The notes under the pieces are model-generated. The model was not told the DNA's origin and ran no database searches. It worked only from the letters and a program-made list of their open reading frames with translations. DNA of 64,000 nucleotides from Plectosphaerella cucumerina (taxonomy: Eukaryota > Ascomycota > Sordariomycetes > Glomerellales > Plectosphaerellaceae), in the NCBI GenBank assembly GCA_020746995.1, contig JAGPXD010000004.1, forward strand, positions 1,240,001-1,304,000, in the 5' to 3' direction. The position numbers and the translations under genes were made by a program. Shown in pieces: positions 36,176 to 47,441 of this stretch. Each line of letters begins with the position of its first letter. The first letter of the stretch is position 1.

Positions 36176-38427
36176 TTACATCCGCCCCTGAGGGTACGCG
36201 CTTCCGGGGATCATGCCACCACCGGAGCCGTTGTTCCGCGGGGGACTACCCATGCGGCCTGTCGGGAGCTGGAAGTCGGGGTTGCTGTTGAGGAGCATGT
36301 CCTGACGCTGCTGCTGCGGCGGCCGGACCGGTCGACGCGGAGGCGGGCCCTGGCCGCCTTGGTAGGTGGGCATAGGTGGTGGGTTCCATCGGGGGTTCAC
36401 GCCCCTCTGCGAGATGGAGGTGAAGTTGGACCGGTCCGACTCGGCGCCGGGGCTCCTAGCGCGAGTGCTGCGCTGCTCGCGCTGGTCCTCGTACATCATG
36501 TCCTGGCCGTTGGTCTGCAGCGGCGGCGGTTGCAGCTGCTCCGGGGGCGTATTAGCGAAGCGTGGGTCGACGTCTTCGTAGTAATCGCTGTGCGCCGGGG
36601 CAGGGACGGGTGATCGCCGTTCCGCGAGCTCCACTGGCGGCTGCATGGGTGATGCTGCGAGAGGAGAGCTCCGGCCCTGTCCCTGCGCCCAAGCTTGTCT
36701 TGGTGGCAAGTATTGCCTGCTGTCATGTCAGTCATTGTTCCCATAGCCATCCGCTGTCCTAGGGGGCTTACTCGTCGCTGCTGTACTTGCTGCCGTCGCT
36801 CATGTACGTGTCGTGCCTGTTCGAGGCGTTGTTGTTCGACATGCCCTGCTGCAGACCCACCATGCCGGCGATGTCGGCATCGCTATTGCGGATGCCATTG
36901 AAGGAGCCGAAGTTTTGAGGAGCATGGGCCGGGCTCCCCGAGTGTGCGTCCATCTCGACGGCCTGGCCGACCATTGGCGGCGGAGCATCGCCAGGAAGGG
37001 GAGGAGGCGATTCGGCACGGGGCAGGCTGGCCCTCTGGGGGTTGTAGGCCTCGTAGCTGCCCTGGGAGATGCTCGGAAGGGAAGGGTTGGTGTTGTTGCT
37101 GTTGCTGTAGGGGCCGGCGGGTCCTCCCTGTCCGTACTGCTCGGCGGGGCTTCCTCGCCTGTCGTAGGGCGCCTGGTATCCTCCTCGTCCTCCGGGGCCA
37201 CCGTAGGGGCCGCCACGTCCGGGCTGGCCATAGCCGCCCCTGCCGTTGGGCGGAGGACCGCCGTAGCCACCGCGGCCGCGAGGTCCAAAGCCACCCCGAG
37301 GGGGGGCGCCCTGGCCGCCGCCACCTCGTCCATACCCGCCACGACCGCGGAAGCCACCGGGGGGCATGCCACCGCGACCGCGCGAGTTGGCACGGTCGAA
37401 GGAGCGGTTGGTCTCGGACGAGGGCATCCTGCGCATGGCGTAGGCATCCTGCTGCTGCTGGATAATGGGGTTGCCGTACTGGTCTCTCTCGGGACGCGGG
37501 ACTGAGCCTGCGCGCGAGGAGGGTGCGCCGTTGTAGCTCAGGTCGGTGCCGATGTCCGAGGGCATGTGGTTGAGCGAGCGGTTGGTCGGGCTGCGCGAGG
37601 TGAGCGGGATACGCTCATCGCTGACCTGGTCGTCCTTCTTCTGGTCCTCAAAGGAGGCGAACTGGGGCAGGTTGTCGCCGGTTCCGTTTCCGCCGCTAAT
37701 CATGGGCATTGAGGGTTCCGGAGCGACAATGGCGGGCTTCACCTGGTTCTCGCGGTTGTAGTAGTTCTCGCCGCTCATTTCCGCATTTTCGGCGATCTGC
37801 TTCCTCCTATTCTTGCGGCTGATCAGAGTCCTGCGCATGGCGCACGAGACGATGCCGCTCAGGCCGACCATGATGGTGGCAGCGAGGACGATGTAGGTGC
37901 CCCAGGCCATGTGAGGGATGAAGATGAGCACATCGATGAGGAAAGCCAGGAGGCACACGAGGAAGGTGATGGTGGAAAAGATGAAGACCACCAGGAGGTA
38001 CCTCGCAGAGTGGGCGGGAGAGTGAAGGTGAGCGACGACGGCCAGGACGAACATGATCAGGGTCAGCAGGGCGGCCACAGGGTGGACGATGAGAATAGGG
38101 GTGAGCGAGTTGCGCAGGCCTTCGGGGAGGTCAAAGGCATTGCTATCGCTGAAGAGTCCGGCTAGTGTCACAAGGTCAGCATTACTTCGATTGTGCAGCC
38201 AGCGCAGAGGGCGCCAGGGAGAGAGGTTGAAACGCACAAACGTCATATCCAATCTGGATGCCGGTGCAGGAGCCGCCGTCCTTGCAGTGGCCAAAGACGC
38301 CAAAGTTGACGCCATCGAAGCTGCTCAGAGGAATGGCCGTGATGATTGGGGTCGACAGGACGGAGAGCAGCAGCAGGGCAAACGCCGCAAACAGCAGCAC
38401 CGACAGGGGCGTGGCCGGTCGAATCAT
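36176..38427 (-). CDS. palI: pH-response regulator PalI/Rim9
   Basis: Three exons (38427-38238, 38161-36772, 36716-36176) give 706 aa. The N-terminus MIRPATPLSVLLFAAF starts the first membrane helix, followed by an extracellular loop with a cysteine pair (GHCKDGGSC) and then three more helices (IVHPVAALLTLIMFVL, LVVFIFSTITFLVCL, TYIVLAATIMVGLSG), the SUR7/PalI claudin-like fold. PalI stabilises the PalH sensor in the plasma membrane in the ambient-pH (PacC/Rim101) pathway. A long cytoplasmic tail follows, rich in Gly/Arg/Pro with many RGG and GRGGYG repeats. The first donor is a GTGCGT that gives a phase-1 junction restoring GYDVSGLFSDSN, so that junction is slightly less certain than the second. 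The tail repeats match long-tailed PalI proteins of filamentous fungi. Confidence 0.92.
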
Positions 38428-39149
38428 GGTGAGGAGTGAGGCCGGGACGCGCCTGGGTCAGGCTTGTTGGGCGGAGGGTTGGCGGACAGCCAGCGCCGTC
38501 GAGACGCGGCGAGGTGATCGCGGGTGTGGCAGTCGAGAGGTTTCGTTTGTAGGGAAGGTGATTTTCAGTTGGAGCAAGAAGTTGTCGTCGAGGACATTGT
38601 GGGAGAGGGCGTCGATTGTATGGTTTCGGCAGGTCGGTCGAGCGACATGGAATGATGCGACCGATTGAGGTATGAGGCGCTTTCTCCAGCCAAGTCTTTC
38701 GGCGCGCGATATGCGAATCCGTCGAGCGCGGCAATCGTCGTCGCTACCGTCGAGCAGTAAAGGTCGTCGGGTCGTTCCAATCGATAATCGTCGGGGTGTT
38801 GAGTGTCGGTGGTTTTGAAGCAGCAAAGGGGGCCGGATGCGAGTCGGTAACGAGTGTTTGTTTGGGCGAAGACGTTTACCCCCCACGATCCAGGCGTAGG
38901 AAGAACGGTAAAAAGAGGGAATCGGAAATGGGAAGTCGTGTTGGTGGTGTGTCGGGCGACCAGGGCGAAAGAGGCACGGGATTGTGGTGGCTTGCCTTGC
39001 CTGCCTCGACTGTGCAACTGAACGGAGACGGATTGAGGCAGGTACGAACATGAAGGAACGGGGAAGGGGGGCACGCGCTGCAGCGGGCGCTGGGGCGGGA
39101 GAGGTGCGCCGCGCCGCCACGCCGCCCCCAACCCACGGGGCAAGGAGCG

Positions 39150-39176
39150 TGCTGCTGCTGCTGCTGCTGCTGCTGC
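39150..39176. repeat. TGC trinucleotide repeat, 9 copies
   Basis: Nine perfect TGC units lie about 720 bp upstream of the palI start codon, in promoter or leader DNA and outside any supported ORF. Confidence 0.9.
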
Positions 39177-40504
39177 CCTGCCCTTCACAGCCCACTTTCC
39201 TGCGCTGCTGCGCTGCGGTGCCACGACGGTCGGGTCCATCCTAGACCCTGAATCAGGCCGGGGATTGGACAAGGCATTCTCAAGGTGGGGCTCAGAACCC
39301 TGCTGCTGCGCAGGCTGCGGTCGAATGAAGTCCCTCTTCCATGATCATGACGGAAGCCCGCCCCGGTCCAAGGAAGTTGGGACTTGTTCGAGAGGGGCTG
39401 TGGCCAGTGCTGACCCTGATCGAAGACGCATCGCGACGGAGGGGCGCCACAAGTCAGATCGTATCCATCCGGCAGACAAGAAGACCATGTTCGTATACGG
39501 CATCGCTTTCTTTTCCGCGACGGGAGCATGTCACCGGACTGCACTGGAAGGACCGCAAAAGAAAGCATCCAACATCCCTATGGTCTTGATTGAACGCCCC
39601 TGAGTGTTGGTTCGCTGCGATGGTCCAGGCCCGTCATCCCCGGGGCTCCACGGGCTAATCTTACACTTCATGTATCAAAGCACGCGATCGCCGTGGCCAA
39701 GTACCAGTAAGGTTCTTAGTCAGGAACGGACCCGGAGCCAAGCCTCGCGTCTCCCTTTTTACCGCAGGAAAGGACTGATTGTACCGCAAATAAGCACCAA
39801 CTGGCGGGCCCCCCTTAGGTCCCCTCCTATTTACGATCTGCCCGGACAATCTCCCTCACCTTACCCGACAAAGAATATTCCTGGGGAACAACACAATCGA
39901 CCTTGGGATGAAATCCAGGGTATGTGTGTGTGTCCGGATGATGGGACGATGGATGACGCAGGCCCGGCGGCCGGGATGGCTTGGGCCCGTGCTGATTGGC
40001 GAGGCCTGTTGAAACGTCGAGGAGTCCCGGGTTTCGCTCCGTCTCGCGTTTTGCCTGTCGCTCAAGCCTCATTCGGGGCCACGTCGAGCCGGTGGACGCG
40101 CTCATGCCATTGTCGCAAGGAGAATGCGGACTACCACTGGGTACGATTGAAGGGAGCCGGTCCAGGCCTGGGAGAGTATTTCAAACTCAAAAGACGGGTC
40201 AGTGGCGGTACAATACGGTTGTAATTATACGAGTCGGATCTGGACCCGAGGCGGACTTGCGTTGGGATTGGCAGTTTGTGCAGTTCACCTAAGACCGAAA
40301 AACCCAACCCAACCCAAATGCATGATGGTGCTCTGCCGCAATTCCGGGTTGCAGTGCTCACGACTCATGCCGAACCCGCTATCCTCCACCCATATATGAC
40401 TATCATCAAAAAATATGATCGTCCCTCTCCAGTGGTCCAGATGGCACTTGTCAAGTGACGGCGCCGTTCGTGGCTCTCCGCCAAGCAGGCGCCTGGGGGA
40501 GGGC

Positions 40505-40529
40505 GGGGGGGGGGGGGGGGGGGGGGGGG
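40505..40529. repeat. Homopolymer run of 25 G
   Basis: The plus strand holds 25 consecutive G in a G-rich surround. Runs like this slip in sequencing, so the exact length may not be reliable. Confidence 0.9.
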
Positions 40530-41948
40530 CATCTTGAGGCGAGATGGAGAGCATAATCATCAGGTGGGCTGGCCAACTAAGACCCAAAGGTCGGAATTGA
40601 CAGCTGGGTAGTTGCTTTCCTCCAGTCCGTTTGTCTCGTGTTGCACTCAACTGGTAGCCCAACACCACTTTTGGTATCTATCCGGCTCTTAGTATGGAAG
40701 ACAGTGATCTGCCGAGACCCGGTGAGCAGATCTGCAAACTGATAGTGCTGACTTGGAGCTGAGTAGCTTAAAGTTGAATACGACTTGGAGGGAGAGGCTT
40801 CAAGCTGTGTTCTTTCCAGACAAGGTGCCAGACTGCCTGTAAGAACGGTCCGCGACTGCAGGGTGACAGCAAGGCTGTCAACTCCAGACCTTCATCTCGG
40901 GCAGCCACAGGCCAGCTGCCAGCTTCCATACCAGACTTTGAAGGTGAGCGTCAAGTCGCACGGCCGTGGTAAATGCCAGTTTCGAATCCTGCATCACCTT
41001 CGCAGCTCAAACGTGGCACGACTTGCCCGTCACTGCGGATGGCTTCCAGATTTGATAAACTGGTCAACACTTAAACTCTAACTAGTCGGAGAGGGTTTGA
41101 TGAGACGCAATAGTGTGTCGTCAGAGGATGAGGTAGGAGATGAGTTCATTGGAGGTCTGCCGTTGCATTCAAGTCGAGTCCAGACCCATCTGTAGGCAAC
41201 CTGTAATGGTCCGTGCACGTGACCGAAAAAACATCACGACAATTGGCTGCGGAGTCTGGCCCTCCCAAGTCCACCACCGTGATCATCGCCCCTCATTTCG
41301 ACATTGGACCCCAACCGCCAATCCACCGACCACCAAGACCAAGACCGCCACCATCAACTGCTGCTCCACGACCCCCATCCAGACCGCATCACCGGCACTG
41401 CCAGACCAGGCTTCATCAACGGGATCTTCCGGTCCAGCCGCCGCCGAAAAGACTGCCCAAACTCCAATCAGCGCCCGCGCCCCCCGAAGCGCCCCCTCCC
41501 AGGCACCTCACATCCACCCCGCGCCCGTGCCTCTGCCCGCTGCCCGCTGCCGGAAGCGCTGCACTGGCAGGGCCATTCTGCATCGCTGCAGGGCTGTCGT
41601 CTCAACTTGAAGGCGCTGTAGCACGTCCCCCCTCCATTGTCCGACCACCCCCGTCATCTACTCGCAACTCGACCTGCACCCCATCGGCTCGCCTCCTCCG
41701 CGTCGGGTTTGGCTCTCTTCGGGGGTCACAAGTTCCAACGCAGCACCTTTGCTCGCCTCGCTTCCCATCGCTTCGCGCCGCTCTCGCTCGCTGTCGACTA
41801 GTACTACTAAGCAACAACTCAAAACTTTCCCATCCACCAACCACTCACTACTGCTGACCCCCCCCTCATTCCTTTCCCCCCTCCTCCTCGCAACAACCCC
41901 ACGTCAATCGCGGCCGGCTCGTCCAGCGCAGAAACCGAAGCAAACACC

Positions 41949-43104
41949 ATGGACTTCTCACAGCAGTACTTCGTCAACGCCCAGCCCTACCAGCAGTTCA
42001 TCGGCATATCACCCCTCACACCGTCGCATTCAAACTCGGCTGCATCCGACGACTTCAACGCGACATCTCCACCCGTGAGGCCCTTCCCCTCCCCCAGGCC
42101 ATGCCCGCCCCGGCCTTGACTGGTTGATTGCTCAGCTTAGCGCTGCGTGGCCATGCACTTACACAATCATGACTGAGCAGGACGTCTATACCGAGTACCC
42201 AGCCGACCATCAGTACAACGGCTTCAACGGTTTCCCCCCTCATTTCGCCCAAAACGCCCCTCAGCCCGCCTTTCCTGGCCCTCCGACGCCTCCGAACAAC
42301 CATCATGTCGCCCAGCACCACCAGCAGCAACAGCAGCAGCAGCACGCCGTCATCAACGGGAACGGTGCCGCGGCAGCAGCGACGGCAGCGTCCCTGAAGC
42401 AGGCCGCCAACGCTGCCCAGCACGACACCATCGCCGCCGAAGATGCCCGTCGCGCCGGCTCCAACTCCGATGATGACGACGAGAACAAGACGCCGGCCCA
42501 GGCGAGACGCAAGGCCCAGAACCGCGCGGCGTATGTCCACCAACCTCAGCCTTCCCTCTCCTTCCAGTACTGACATGTTCCTCCCCACAGCCAACGTGCC
42601 TTCCGCGAGCGGAAAGAGAAGCACGTTAAGGACCTCGAGGCCAAGCTCGCCTCCCTCGAGGCCTCGGCCAACCAGCAGTCCTCCGAAAACGAACGCCTCA
42701 AGCGCGAAATGCAAAAGATGAGCACCGAGAACGAGATCCTCCGCGCCACGTCCAACATGCCCGGCGGTCCCAACTCGCACTCCCCCGAGCCGCGCACCAC
42801 GGGGCCCATGCAGTACAACCCGACCGACTTCTACTCGGACCTCCTCGCCAAGCACAACAACAAGACCCCCAGCCACCGCGTCGTCACCTCGGACGACGGT
42901 GAGCGCCTCCTCGCCGCCGGCGCCACCTGGGACTTCATCATCAACCATGAGGCCTTCCGCAGGGGCCTCGTCGACGTCGGCGACGTCAGCGAGCGCCTCA
43001 AGCATCAGGCCAGGTGTGACGGCCAGGGCCCCGTCTTCGCCGAGCGCTCCATCCTCGACGCCATCGAGGCCAGCATCGCCAGCGGCAGCGACGAGCTCCT
43101 GTGA
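41949..43104 (+). CDS. Yap/AP-1-type bZIP transcription factor
   Basis: Three exons (41949-42074, 42181-42530, 42591-43104) give 329 aa. The basic region ARRKAQNRAAQRAFRERK contains QNRAAQRAFR at residues 155-164, the diagnostic Yap/Pap1 signature, and the second intron falls inside it. A leucine zipper follows (LEAKLASLEASANQQSSENERL). The N-terminal part has a polyglutamine run after HHVAQHH. The C-terminal block, with LLAAGATWDFIINHEAF and GDVSERLKHQARCDGQGPVF, resembles the conserved C-terminus of Fcr3/Yap3/RsmA-like factors; only one cysteine is visible there, so the redox-sensing cysteine clusters of Yap1 are absent. The gene likely regulates stress or secondary-metabolism genes. Its leader is long. 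Confidence 0.9.
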
Positions 43105-44044
43105 GCCCCGGCTCCCGCAAACGTGACACGACATGACCCGGAGTTTTAAGGATAGCGAGACTGGCCCGGGATGGGGGCGAGGGGCGGTCGGGAGGGACAC
43201 AGCATCTGATTTTTTATGGCACGCATACTATCACGGTATCTGCTGCTACATTCCTTTGGGACGGGCCACATCTGGGAGGGGAAAACCGGCGCAGGCCCAT
43301 GGGGGATGCCACGGCTTTTTTTTTTTATGTACCTTACGATTTACTGCTTTCTTGGTGTATTCGGTGTTTGGATTCCATGCCATTTTTTCTCCTTCTTCCT
43401 CTATCTCCTCTGGGATTCGCGGTGACGCCTTGGCGTCCAAAGGCGGGGGGCTCCTTCGCGCGATTCAGTTGGTTGGGCGGGCGGAACTCCGCTGGCTGGG
43501 CGTTGCCTCTGACCGCCAGCTTGACCGCCAGAGCGATGGGCAGTCTACAGAATTGAATATCTCGAAGGGCGATATTGCGTCCTGCCACTGAAATTGACAA
43601 CGCCGCTGTGGCTGGGATATCCCGGACCGGGGCATTGAAGGCGATAGAGGTGTTCGGGAGAGTTCAATTGCACGAAGCGAGTCGTGCTGGCGGCAGACGG
43701 ACCCACGCCGAAGTCTGCTGGCTCTTTGTCCCCTCGATTTCACAGTGTTAGACCCGAGTCTCGGCTGTTGTAGCGTGCTTCCAGCGTCAAGTCCCGTGTG
43801 GGGTAGAAGCTCAGCCGTTCCGAGTCTGGCCGTTGGAATGAGCTTGGCATCCATGTTGCTGGCGGGATGGGCGACATGTCATATGCGCAGGCGAATGCTA
43901 CCAGGCATCGACGAGGATCAAGACAACCGCGGGAAGCCCAGAAGACTTGGTGTTTGTGTTTGATACACCCATCTCTGTGCTAGTCACGCCGCGCATGCCA
44001 TGCATCTTGCTATCTCCCAGTCTGCTGGAAATCAGCAAAAAGAC

Positions 44045-44082
44045 CCCCTCCGGGCATCCTGTTATACAGGAATCCGGAGGGG
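44045..44082. other. Perfect GC-rich hairpin
   Basis: CCCCTCCGG at 44045-44053 is the exact reverse complement of CCGGAGGGG at 44074-44082, and inside the loop CCTG pairs with CAGG. It lies 46 bp from the tRNA-like element. It could be structured RNA or a protein-binding palindrome; nothing decides between them. Confidence 0.6.
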
Positions 44083-44127
44083 TAGAAAACCGCCCACCAA
44101 CAGTAGCTGAGGCAGGCGAGTTTTACT

Positions 44128-44201
44128 CGGGCACAAGGGGAATCGAACCCCCTCGTCAGTCAATAATTACACCAGTAATATTACCGCTAGGCTACGGTCG
44201 C
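44128..44201 (-). pseudogene. tRNA-like element with intact A and B boxes but broken stems
   Basis: On the minus strand a 74-nt segment has tRNA spacing. TAGCCTAGCGG at 44194-44184 is a good A box, and GGTTCGATTCC is a perfect B box inside a 5-bp T stem. The acceptor ends GCGACCG and TGTGCCC pair at only four of seven positions, and the D and anticodon stems do not form, so a functional tRNA with a definable anticodon is not supported. It may be a mutated or chimeric tRNA copy that could still bind TFIIIC. Confidence 0.4.
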
Positions 44202-44892
44202 GTTGGGACATCGACGGCTGTGGCAAGTACGGAAAGTCGAGGCCTTATAATGGAAGGCACGCGCCCAGTGCATGTCTGTCTGTGTTGTTGTCGTGGGTGG
44301 AGTGCCGACGAGGCGCCACTGGAAGGACTGCACCAAGCGTCACGTGCCGCATGGGCACCCACCTCACCTCACCTCCATCGGTTGAACCTCCTCGATGTTA
44401 GCCCGAATTCAACCATTTTGTCTCTTGACCCGAGAAACCACGGCTTGAAGAAACCGTGCTCGGGTCAATTGATACCAATTCCGTCAACATGGGGCACCAC
44501 TTCTTGACCACCCAGCACCTCGACCTCGCCGTGTGGTCACCGAATCAACCGGTCGAAGCAGACGCCGAACTCCCCGATTGCTTGCCCTGGAGAATAGCAC
44601 ATGATGGAATCACGCGATGAATATTATCTCACATGTGGATGGCATATCTGCCAATATTGAATCTCTGGAGGTCAGTGGCGGCAAATTCTGCGCTTCCATT
44701 GGAGGTGTCGCACATATTGAATGGCGCCCGAAACTGAAATGTATGCCACCACGCTGCAAACCTTTTGCCAGAGCCCGCCGTCTGGTGTTTTATATATTCC
44801 GGCGCGTTTTTCTATTCTTTCTCCTTGGAATCATTCTAAACACAAACTCATAGTCCATCCGGCTTTCTAGACACGGTGACCTCTGGACGCGG

Positions 44893-46492
44893 ATGCCGAA
44901 CTTCTTGATCTCTCACAGTCTCGAATATCAAACCTACAGTATGCCCAGCATGGAAGATACTTCCAAACCGGTCGACGAGGATAATGTCAGCCTCAAGAGC
45001 TGGTCGAATGCCAATGTCACCCCGGCCGGTACGGAAGTGGAAGAGGAAGAGTGGGATTTTGTTCTGCCTAGGAGCAAGGTTTGTTGTCTGGCCCGCGTGT
45101 CATTTGTAGAACTAACCTCAAGGCTTAGACACATGTCGCATCCGATTCCTCGACCCTCAAGGAGGATCGATGCCCAACTCCAGACTGCGAAGCTTCTCCC
45201 GCAGCTGTACCTGGTACAGAGCCCGACACGAGCCCATCGAAGGTCGATGAGGACGGATGCCCAACACCAGACCACGATGAAGCCTCTCCTGCAGCCCGTG
45301 CTGAACCAGATGCGGGCGCCTCAAATGCTGCTGATTCCATTGACGCATCTTCGCGTAGCATTGTCATCCACGACTCGAAGGCAGCTCCCCCGATGGCCAC
45401 TTCAAAGCCCGATGCATGCGACTTGAAGCCCGCTGATCCTGAGGATGGATCTTCGCGGAGCCTTGACGCCTACTCGGTCTATGACGATCTTCCAACTCTT
45501 GAATACTATCAGGTCCCTGCCGACGACGAAGTCTATTTCACCAAGGCGCATGCCCTCAAAGCTGTTCGCGCCGAGTTTGCAGCCACTCCAGGGCATCAAG
45601 TCCACGAACTGGAGGATGCCGAGAAGTGGATCAACTCTTACTACATAGGGCTGGGTAAGGAGATTTTTTGCCTAAAGGCTGAAGTCCTCGAGAACCGAGA
45701 CAACCAATATACGGAGAAGCAACACATATCAAGCTCACAGCTTCTCGTCATCTGCTTTCTCAGAAGGCAGCTCACTCGGCTGGTATATTCTGCCAAACAT
45801 GGAGATACCCATAAGAAGGGCATTGGCCGCCGTGCAGCATACCGCCATGTTTTCAAGCCCTCGAATCCTCAAATCGTCAAACTTCTACGCGACATCTCCG
45901 AACTAGCGACCTTCACCTCCAAGCCCGACGCCCCGGCGTTTGGGAACAGCTCGGCCTCTGCGGAATCAGCATGCCAAACGCAGATGGAAGAAGAAGATGA
46001 CGAAACTCAGATCTATAGACTCATAAAGCGGACTCGCAGCACGGACAAGCTGAAAGCTATTCTCAAGAGCATTGACGACAAACTTGGGGACGACATTGTG
46101 GCAAAAGCCGCTCGACTGCAGGACCTGGCAGATGACGTCCAAGAAGCAACTCGTGCGCTCGAGAAGGTCCAGCGGGAGAACGAACACCTAATCAGGAGAA
46201 AGAACAACTGAAGCTCGAGATGCAGAAGCTGGAGCTCGAGAATGGCTATTATTGGAATAAGAGAGAGTTGCTCAAGCGGGAGATTGACGACCTGGGGGGC
46301 AGATGCATCGAGGCTGGTTGGCAAGACGACATGGAATGCCAACCCAGCCCAGCCGGATCTTTGCCTTCAATGCTCCAAATGCATGTCCACTCTATGATCC
46401 AAGCGACGCAGTACAAGGCGTCCGAGGACTTCTCCAAGATGCTCGACGACAAGTTTGCCGAAAACTGCAAAGGAAACCAGGGCCCTAATTAA
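44893..46492 (+). CDS. Unknown coiled-coil protein with a broken or unusual reading frame
   Basis: An intron at 45079-45128 (50 bp, with a CTAAC branch-like string) joins a short first exon to a long second one in frame. The protein has an acidic N-terminus, an internal duplication (EDRCPTPDCEASPAA and EDGCPTPDHDEASPAA), a middle part I do not recognise (YFTKAHALKAVRAEF), and a C-terminal coiled coil. The coil breaks at 46209-46211, where a stop follows RRKNN, yet it continues in another frame from about 46196 (EKEQLKLEMQKLELEN) to 46492. A 59-bp intron at 46137-46195 would restore frame, but its GTCCAA donor is poor and the branch site would touch the acceptor; a one-base frameshift is the alternative. 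The first in-frame ATG is 44893; 44941 is also possible. No function can be assigned. Confidence 0.5.
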
Positions 46493-47441
46493 GAGCCTTC
46501 AAGACAGAGTTCCTGAAGCCGAGTCTGCCTCACCCCAGCGAGGGATCAAGCCAGGTCCGGCTACGCCATCAAACAGGAAGCCCATCATTAGGGAACGAGA
46601 TGATCCTGCGCCTCGACGAGGCACTTACCCGAAGACTGCGGGTGCTGGCCTTGCCAGCTCAGCACGCACGATGCCCGGCGGCGCGAAGACCCAGAAGATT
46701 TCAGGGGACAGGGGCCTCTGGCTTCAGAGCGGATCAAGTTTTTAAAGAACATGGCTGTCAGGAGGTACTGGTTGAAAGATTTGGGCGGGGCCCACGAGTT
46801 CGAGTAGGAGGTGATTTGATGGTGAGAACGTTGTGGTGCTACTTCTTGTTCACAGATTGAAGCACTTTTATCACCTTTCATTTTCGAGGATGCCTGCGTG
46901 TGATGTGCTGTCGACTATTGCAATTCAGCTGGAGCGTCGCTTCTGAGCCAGCGGGAGATAAACACATCGCCAGCAGCTTCTCCTCCTGGGCGCTGACCAT
47001 ATCAAGCAAACCTGTTTATTCAAGCGATAGGCTGGCACCGCCCTTCTTCTGCTCATCCTCCACGGACTCATCGACGAGCTCTGGACCCATCTGAGCTTCT
47101 CTTCCGAACATCAGGTCAACATCTCTTGGGTTTCCTGTCAACCCTAAGCATGTCTTCCTTGCCCACGGGCCATAGGCGATGACTTCTCAACCCCTAAGGG
47201 CTGCCCAGTACCCCTTCATGTTAGACGCAGATGAGCCCGTAGCGCATATCTACGCTCCCCGAGAAGAGATGCCTTCACATCACAGCAAAAGGGCAATGCA
47301 ATGCGGTCAGGAACCATCACGGGAAGTAGAGATCAAAGTAGATGTAAGAATCCATTGCTGTCCCAAACCAGGATGCCAGCCCGTATCTAAACGCCCCAGG
47401 ATATATATGCCATGACGCCTTGCCTTTAAAACATCTGCTCT
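46493..47441. other. Intergenic, possible further remnant of the coiled-coil gene
   Basis: Another frame at 46455-46745 continues with readable sequence (TRALIKSLQDRVPEAES), which may be a second out-of-frame remnant of the coiled-coil gene. AACCCTAAGC, a telobox-like string, occurs at 47139-47148, with no start codon nearby that would give it a clear target. Nothing else is seen. Confidence 0.4.

Larger units (their letters stand above)
38428..41948. other. Long divergent intergenic region, palI to bZIP gene
   Basis: The 3.5 kb carries the palI promoter on the left and the long leader of the bZIP gene on the right. It contains a TGC repeat and a 25-G run listed separately. ORFs such as 39604-40224 (+) have no coding character. 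Confidence 0.5.
43105..44892. other. Intergenic with hairpin and tRNA-like relic
   Basis: Besides the two elements listed separately, there is a T-rich run at about 43316-43327. No ORF shows coding character. Confidence 0.5.

Noticed and set aside
47139..47148. Telobox-like AACCCTAAGC as a regulatory site
   Set aside because: A single copy between two genes with no start codon nearby; chance is a sufficient explanation.
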